Below, piece by piece: positions 60,329 through 64,000 of a DNA stretch of 64,000 nucleotides. The DNA lies in the NCBI RefSeq assembly GCF_016595465.1, contig NZ_JAENIK010000011.1, forward strand, positions 1,364,001 to 1,428,000, written 5' to 3'. The first letter of the stretch is position 1. Each line of letters opens with the position of its first letter. A program made the translations under genes and the position numbers. Source of the DNA: Luteolibacter yonseiensis. Lineage in GTDB: Bacteria; Verrucomicrobiota; Verrucomicrobiia; Verrucomicrobiales; Akkermansiaceae. The notes beneath the pieces are model-generated. The model did not search any database and was not told the DNA's origin. It was given only the letters and a program-made list of their open reading frames with translations.

Positions 60329-62569
60329 CTAACGGACAAGCTGCCCGGACTCGCCCAAAAGCAGGCGCGAAATGATCCAGTCCGGCCAGAAATCACCTTT
60401 TACGAAGTTCGGAACCTCGCTGAACTTCGTGGCCACGACCTCGTTCGCGAGGGACAGCTCGGTCCTGGCCTCATCCGGGCGGTTCTGATGGAAGAGCGAA
60501 CAGGCCAGCAAGATGCGTGCGGTGGCGACGCGCTCCCGGTTCGGTGTGGGGACTTCGAGGCTTTTTCTAGCCCATTCCTCCGCCTGCTTGAAATGCCCGC
60601 GGCGGTATTCGCCGAGGGACACGCACACCATCCGCCACAGGAAATTCTTGGCCGAATCCCGCGCCATGCTGGCCGGATCCTGGAAAGAGTCGATGCATCG
60701 CTCGATCAGCGGATCGAGTTGCCGCATCTGGTTTGCGTCCGCAGGGAGGAGCAGGGCGATTTTCACGATGCGTTCCATCGAGACCACATCGGTGGAGGTG
60801 GAGAAGCGCGAGATCATGGCGTTCCGGAAACGGTCATAACCCTCCTTGTCACCCATTTCCAAAGCGGCGGCGACCACCCGGTAGCAATCAAGGGCCGGAA
60901 CGTTGTTCGCATCCAGTTGGTTGATCTGGAACAAATAGGTCGAACGCTCGACCGTCTCGTTCCACCGCCCGTTGAAGGCATGCCAGTCGGCGAGCCGGCG
61001 GAAGACATCCGCGCCTTCGGGAGAGGGTTGGATCAGAGGAACACCGTCGACAATGGCGTCGGCAGCCGGGAAATCCCCGTCCCTCAACAGCACGACGGCC
61101 TGGGTGATTTTCTCACGGGCTTCGGACAGCAATTGGAGCCGCTCCGCTTGCTCGCGCCGGAGATCCGCCTCATGCCGCAGGGTGGTCTGCATCTTCTCGG
61201 ACAAGCGGAGCTTGCTCAGGGCCTTGCGTTCGTTCCAGTGAAGACGGGTGGAGACGATGGTGGCGGCGATCAGGATCGTGGCGATGGAAACGGCGGCGGC
61301 GAATACCGTGCGGTTCCGGCGGATCCACTTTTCCAGAACATACCGCCGGGTTGGCGGACGGGCGACGACAGGTTTGTAGGAGAGGTGCCTGCCGATGTCC
61401 TCCGCGAAGGCGTGGGCGGACTCGTAGCGGCGCGACCGGTGTTTCTCCAGTGCTTTTGAAGCAATCCAGTCGAGGTCGCCACGCACTTCGGAAAGCAGGC
61501 CGGTCGCGTCCGTTTTCCTTTCCGCCGCTCTTGTGGCAAGCGCGGTTTGAGGCAGGCCGGAGAGAACGGAGGAAGGGAGGGGGGGCTCTGTTTCCCGCAG
61601 GATCCGCAGCATTTCACCCAAGCCCGAGCGGGTGAGTTGATGGGGATCGAACGGCGGCTGGCCGACAAGCAGTTCGTAAAGCAGCGCGCCCAGGCTGTAA
61701 ATGTCGCTGCGTGTGTCGATTTTCATATCACTGCGCTCCACCTGCTCCGGGCTCATGTAGGCCGGCGTCCCGATCATCTGGAGGTTGTGGGTGAGAAGCG
61801 CCGTATCCGTGAGCGGGATGTCGGTGGCCTTCGCGATGCCGAAGTCGATGACCTTGGGAACCGGTTGTCCGTCCTTGAGGGTGATGAGGATGTTGGACGG
61901 CTTGATATCGCGGTGGATCACTCCCTTCTGGTGGGCGTGTTGGATGGCATGGCAGACCTTGACGAAAAGTCCCAGCCGGGCGGCGGTGGTGAGCCGGTGT
62001 TCCCTGCAATATTCCAGGATGCAGGAGCCGGATACCCACTCCATTACGAAATACGGCAGCCCGCCGGTGGTGGATCCGGCGTCCAGCACGTGCGCGATAT
62101 TCGGATGTTCCATCATCGCCAGCGCCTGCCGCTCGGCTTCGAAGCGGCCGATCACGGCGTCCGTGTCCATGCCGAGCTTGATGATTTTCAGCGCCACGCG
62201 CCTGCGGAGCGGATATTGCTGCTCCGCCAGAAAGACCGAGCCGCAGCCACCTTCGCCGATGAGTTCGAGCACCCGGTAGGGTCCTATGTCGGTGCCGATG
62301 ACCGGATTGGTTGCGGATGTCGCGCTGATGGGAGCCGACGAAACCAATTCCGTCAGCGTTCCCGCGCCGCTTTCAAAAAACGCCGAAGCATCGCCGTCCG
62401 ATGAGAGAAGCTGCCGGAGGGACATCTCCAGCTCCCGGTCCCCTTCGCAAGCGGATCTGATGAAAGCATCCCGCTCCGGTCCCTCGGGGTGATCAAGTGC
62501 CTCGTCGAAGAGGCGTTGTTCGAGTTCGTAGGAGGTTTCAGTCATCCGGGAGGAGAGACGGCCGGTCAT
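60329..62569 (-). CDS. Membrane Ser/Thr protein kinase with TPR-like C-terminus
   Basis: A 746-residue Hanks-type kinase. The catalytic domain (about 98-385) has the glycine loop 'LIGEGGCGSVFLAEQ', Lys128 in 'RRRVALKIIKLG', the catalytic loop 'VIHRDIKPSNILI' (Asp221), 'VIDFGIAKA' (Asp242) and 'GTPAYMSPEQV', so it should be active. A single membrane helix lies at about 421-442 (TVFAAAVSIATILIAATIVS), followed by a short coiled coil and helical TPR-like repeats to the end, predicted outside the cytoplasm. The start overlaps the ECF sigma factor stop by 4 bp (ATG 62545 is an alternative). ECF sigma/kinase pairs of this type occur in Planctomycetota and Verrucomicrobiota, where the kinase is thought to control the sigma factor. 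Confidence 0.9.
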   Translation of the reverse strand: MTGRLSSRMTETSYELEQRLFDEALDHPEGPERDAFIRSACEGDRELEMSLRQLLSSDGDASAFFESGAGTLTELVSSAPISATSATNPVIGTDIGPYRVLELIGEGGCGSVFLAEQQYPLRRRVALKIIKLGMDTDAVIGRFEAERQALAMMEHPNIAHVLDAGSTTGGLPYFVMEWVSGSCILEYCREHRLTTAARLGLFVKVCHAIQHAHQKGVIHRDIKPSNILITLKDGQPVPKVIDFGIAKATDIPLTDTALLTHNLQMIGTPAYMSPEQVERSDMKIDTRSDIYSLGALLYELLVGQPPFDPHQLTRSGLGEMLRILRETEPPLPSSVLSGLPQTALATRAAERKTDATGLLSEVRGDLDWIASKALEKHRSRRYESAHAFAEDIGRHLSYKPVVARPPTRRYVLEKWIRRNRTVFAAAVSIATILIAATIVSTRLHWNERKALSKLRLSEKMQTTLRHEADLRREQAERLQLLSEAREKITQAVVLLRDGDFPAADAIVDGVPLIQPSPEGADVFRRLADWHAFNGRWNETVERSTYLFQINQLDANNVPALDCYRVVAAALEMGDKEGYDRFRNAMISRFSTSTDVVSMERIVKIALLLPADANQMRQLDPLIERCIDSFQDPASMARDSAKNFLWRMVCVSLGEYRRGHFKQAEEWARKSLEVPTPNRERVATARILLACSLFHQNRPDEARTELSLANEVVATKFSEVPNFVKGDFWPDWIISRLLLGESGQLVR

Positions 62570-63126
62570 TGTTGACGCTGGATCTCGCGGAACAACCAGG
62601 TTTTGGCGAAGGCCCAGTAGCGCTCGACGCTGCGCTCCGTCACACCGAGTTCCGCGGCGACCTCCTGGTTCGACATTTGTCCGAAAAACTTGAGCACCAC
62701 GACCCGAGCGCGGACCGGGTCGATTTTTTCAAGCCGGTCCAAGGCGTCGTTGACCAACAAAAGCTGGTCCTCCGGACATCCCGCGCAGTCCAGTTGGTCG
62801 CTGATCTGGAGGCGGACGAGATTTCCCCCATGTTTGACGCGGGACTTCCGCCTTGCCCGGTCGATGAGGATGCGCCGCATGATGCGGGCCATACCCACGA
62901 TGAAATGATCCTTGTCCTTCCAGGATTCGTTCCCGGACAGGCGGATCCATGCCTCGTGCACGAGCTCCGTGGCCTGGATGGTCTGCCCCGCGTGTTCCCG
63001 GGACATGTGCGATGCCGCGAGGTTCCGCAGCTCCCGGTAAAGCAACGGAGGCATTCCCTCGGCAACCCCGCCTTGAGGGCATGACGGTTCTTCGAGGTCG
63101 ATGGTGGATTCGGCGTAAGCAACCAT
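62566..63126 (-). CDS. ECF sigma factor linked to Ser/Thr kinase
   Basis: A 186-residue sigma factor. Region 2 is seen in 'LLYRELRNLAASHMSREHAG', 'ELVHEAWIRLSG' and 'FIVGMARIMRRILIDRARRK'; region 4 in 'ARVVVLKFFGQMSNQEVAAE' and 'LGVTERSVERYWAFAKTWLF'. It belongs to the ECF subfamily commonly found beside Ser/Thr kinases. I chose ATG 63126 over 63174: the frame upstream lacks conserved residues, and a promoter-like TTGACA (63159-63164) with TAATTT (63138-63143, 15-bp spacer) on the minus strand would lie inside a longer gene. No classical anti-sigma gene is nearby, consistent with control by phosphorylation. Confidence 0.87.
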   Translation of the reverse strand: MVAYAESTIDLEEPSCPQGGVAEGMPPLLYRELRNLAASHMSREHAGQTIQATELVHEAWIRLSGNESWKDKDHFIVGMARIMRRILIDRARRKSRVKHGGNLVRLQISDQLDCAGCPEDQLLLVNDALDRLEKIDPVRARVVVLKFFGQMSNQEVAAELGVTERSVERYWAFAKTWLFREIQRQQ

Positions 63127-63427
63127 ATACGTCTGTGAAATTACACGCTGACTGGGCCTGTCAAAGACTCTCATACGTTACAATTGTGTCACTTGCTATC
63201 ATAAACAAAGATCAGCCGCGCGCCACGGGAGGGGGAACAAAGGAGGGGATTTGGAAATTTTCCCCGGAAAAACGATGATTCCGGCCGGAAAATCATCCCA
63301 GCCGGTCGCGACGGAATACCGGCGGACCATGGTCGGGACACGCGGATGTCGGCAGGCAGTAGGGAAAATTGGATTGACCCGCCTGAGGTTTCGAACATTT
63401 TCGACCCTGTTAGAAATCCCCGACACA
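63127..63427. promoter_or_regulatory. Divergent region between the sigma factor and a secreted-protein gene
   Basis: About 300 bp between two divergent starts. On the minus strand a TTGACA-N15-TAATTT element (63164-63138) could drive the sigma/kinase operon, though the spacer is short. A near-palindrome around 63275-63298 (atgattccggccggaaaatcat) might be a regulator site or hairpin. No promoter for the plus-strand gene could be assigned. Confidence 0.35.
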
Positions 63428-64000
63428 ATGATCCGTCCAATTCTTTTAGCCGCGTGTTTTGTCGTCTCCGGTGCCGTCGCCCAAGCGGCCCAGATCATAT
63501 TCACCATCAACGGCGTCGTGACCGAAAGTACTGTAAGTGGTTACGCTGCCAGCGATCCGATCTCGATCATTTTCGTTGCGAACTCCTCGATCGAAAACAC
63601 GTGGCCGCCGGCAGGTGGCGACTATCAGTGGAGTGAGGAGGAAACCTCCGAGCCGGAGATCTTCAGCCATGTGAGTTTCACCGGTTCTTCCGGAGTGTGG
63701 ACCCGTCCGTCCGCTCCCGAGAGTGGCCTGGGGGTATTTGACAATGTTGCTGACGATATCTTCTGGTCCGCAGGCCTTGACGAAGCAAGCGCGCAAACCG
63801 GACTCACGATCGGTACTGAACCCGTGACCTATATCCTCGCCCAAGGCAGGGTGGAAGATTCTCCCTTCGTCTACGGAACCGATCCCGTCACCATCGAGGA
63901 TTATTTTTCCTCCTACATGGGCACTCACGACCTCACGCCCTACCCACCGGGAACGGAGAGCTACATCCAGCTGTTGAATGGCCAGAGGATCACTTTTGAG
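63428..64000 (+). CDS. Secreted protein of unknown function, partial (runs off the right edge)
   Basis: An open frame of 191 codons from ATG 63428 to the window end without a stop. It has a clear signal peptide ('MIRPILLAACFVVSGAVAQA'). The mature part is rich in Ser, Thr and acidic residues ('QIIFTINGVVTESTVSGYAA', 'FVANSSIENTWPPAGGDYQW') and looks like an all-beta extracellular domain of the kind often found in PEP-CTERM proteins; the C-terminus that would show this is missing. It is divergent from the ECF sigma/kinase operon and may be one of its targets. Confidence 0.7.
   Translation, partial: MIRPILLAACFVVSGAVAQAAQIIFTINGVVTESTVSGYAASDPISIIFVANSSIENTWPPAGGDYQWSEEETSEPEIFSHVSFTGSSGVWTRPSAPESGLGVFDNVADDIFWSAGLDEASAQTGLTIGTEPVTYILAQGRVEDSPFVYGTDPVTIEDYFSSYMGTHDLTPYPPGTESYIQLLNGQRITFE

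Overview
The window is GC-rich, gene-dense bacterial chromosome that looks like Verrucomicrobiota, probably a Verrucomicrobiaceae/Luteolibacter-like organism. This placement is an inference from gene content. The pointers are a PEP-CTERM protein, several secreted proteins with autotransporter-associated beta-strand repeats, a shared C-terminal tail (EF-hand/TSP3-like DxDxDG stretch, 'DLxxW', final 'FxRL'), an ECF sigma factor paired with a FecR-LamG anti-sigma-like protein, and an ECF sigma factor paired with a Ser/Thr kinase. I saw no rRNA, tRNA, transposase or CRISPR array.

Left part (1-16 kb). A giant secreted parallel beta-helix protein enters from the left edge on the minus strand, followed by a LuxR-type regulator. 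Next come a small DUF2383-like four-helix protein and an isochorismatase-family gene broken by a frameshift at an A6 run. A compact operon resembling E. coli paoABCD (periplasmic aldehyde oxidoreductase plus XdhC-type maturation factor) follows, with a MocA-like molybdopterin cytidylyltransferase at its end. A Ku gene and a GH105/GH88 unsaturated glycuronyl hydrolase close this part.

Carbohydrate/secretome block (16-34 kb). Five secreted proteins lie on the minus strand: two paralogous FAD-dependent oxidoreductases (one fused to an SGNH hydrolase), a tail-module protein, an autotransporter-repeat protein and a PEP-CTERM protein. They are divergent from a sigma factor and its FecR-LamG partner. 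A divergent AhpD-like/MocR pair and a secreted GH43 enzyme follow. With the GH105 enzyme this resembles a glycan-utilisation region.

Signalling block (34-44 kb). A thioredoxin-reductase-like flavoprotein and a small helical protein precede two soluble hybrid histidine kinases. The first carries an array of twelve HAMP-type units (eleven exact 276-bp units) and three receiver domains; the second has a receiver at each end.

Surface block (45-64 kb). A large autotransporter adhesin carries three glycine-rich modules of almost identical length (292, 294 and 292 residues by motif spacing). It is followed by a LysM lipoprotein and a YchJ-family gene. After an orphan gene and an intergenic inverted repeat come a helical-repeat exported protein, a ricin-type lectin/metallophosphoesterase and a 1,495-residue autotransporter-repeat protein with an internal duplication. 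A sigma factor/Ser-Thr kinase pair follows, and a secreted protein runs off the right edge.
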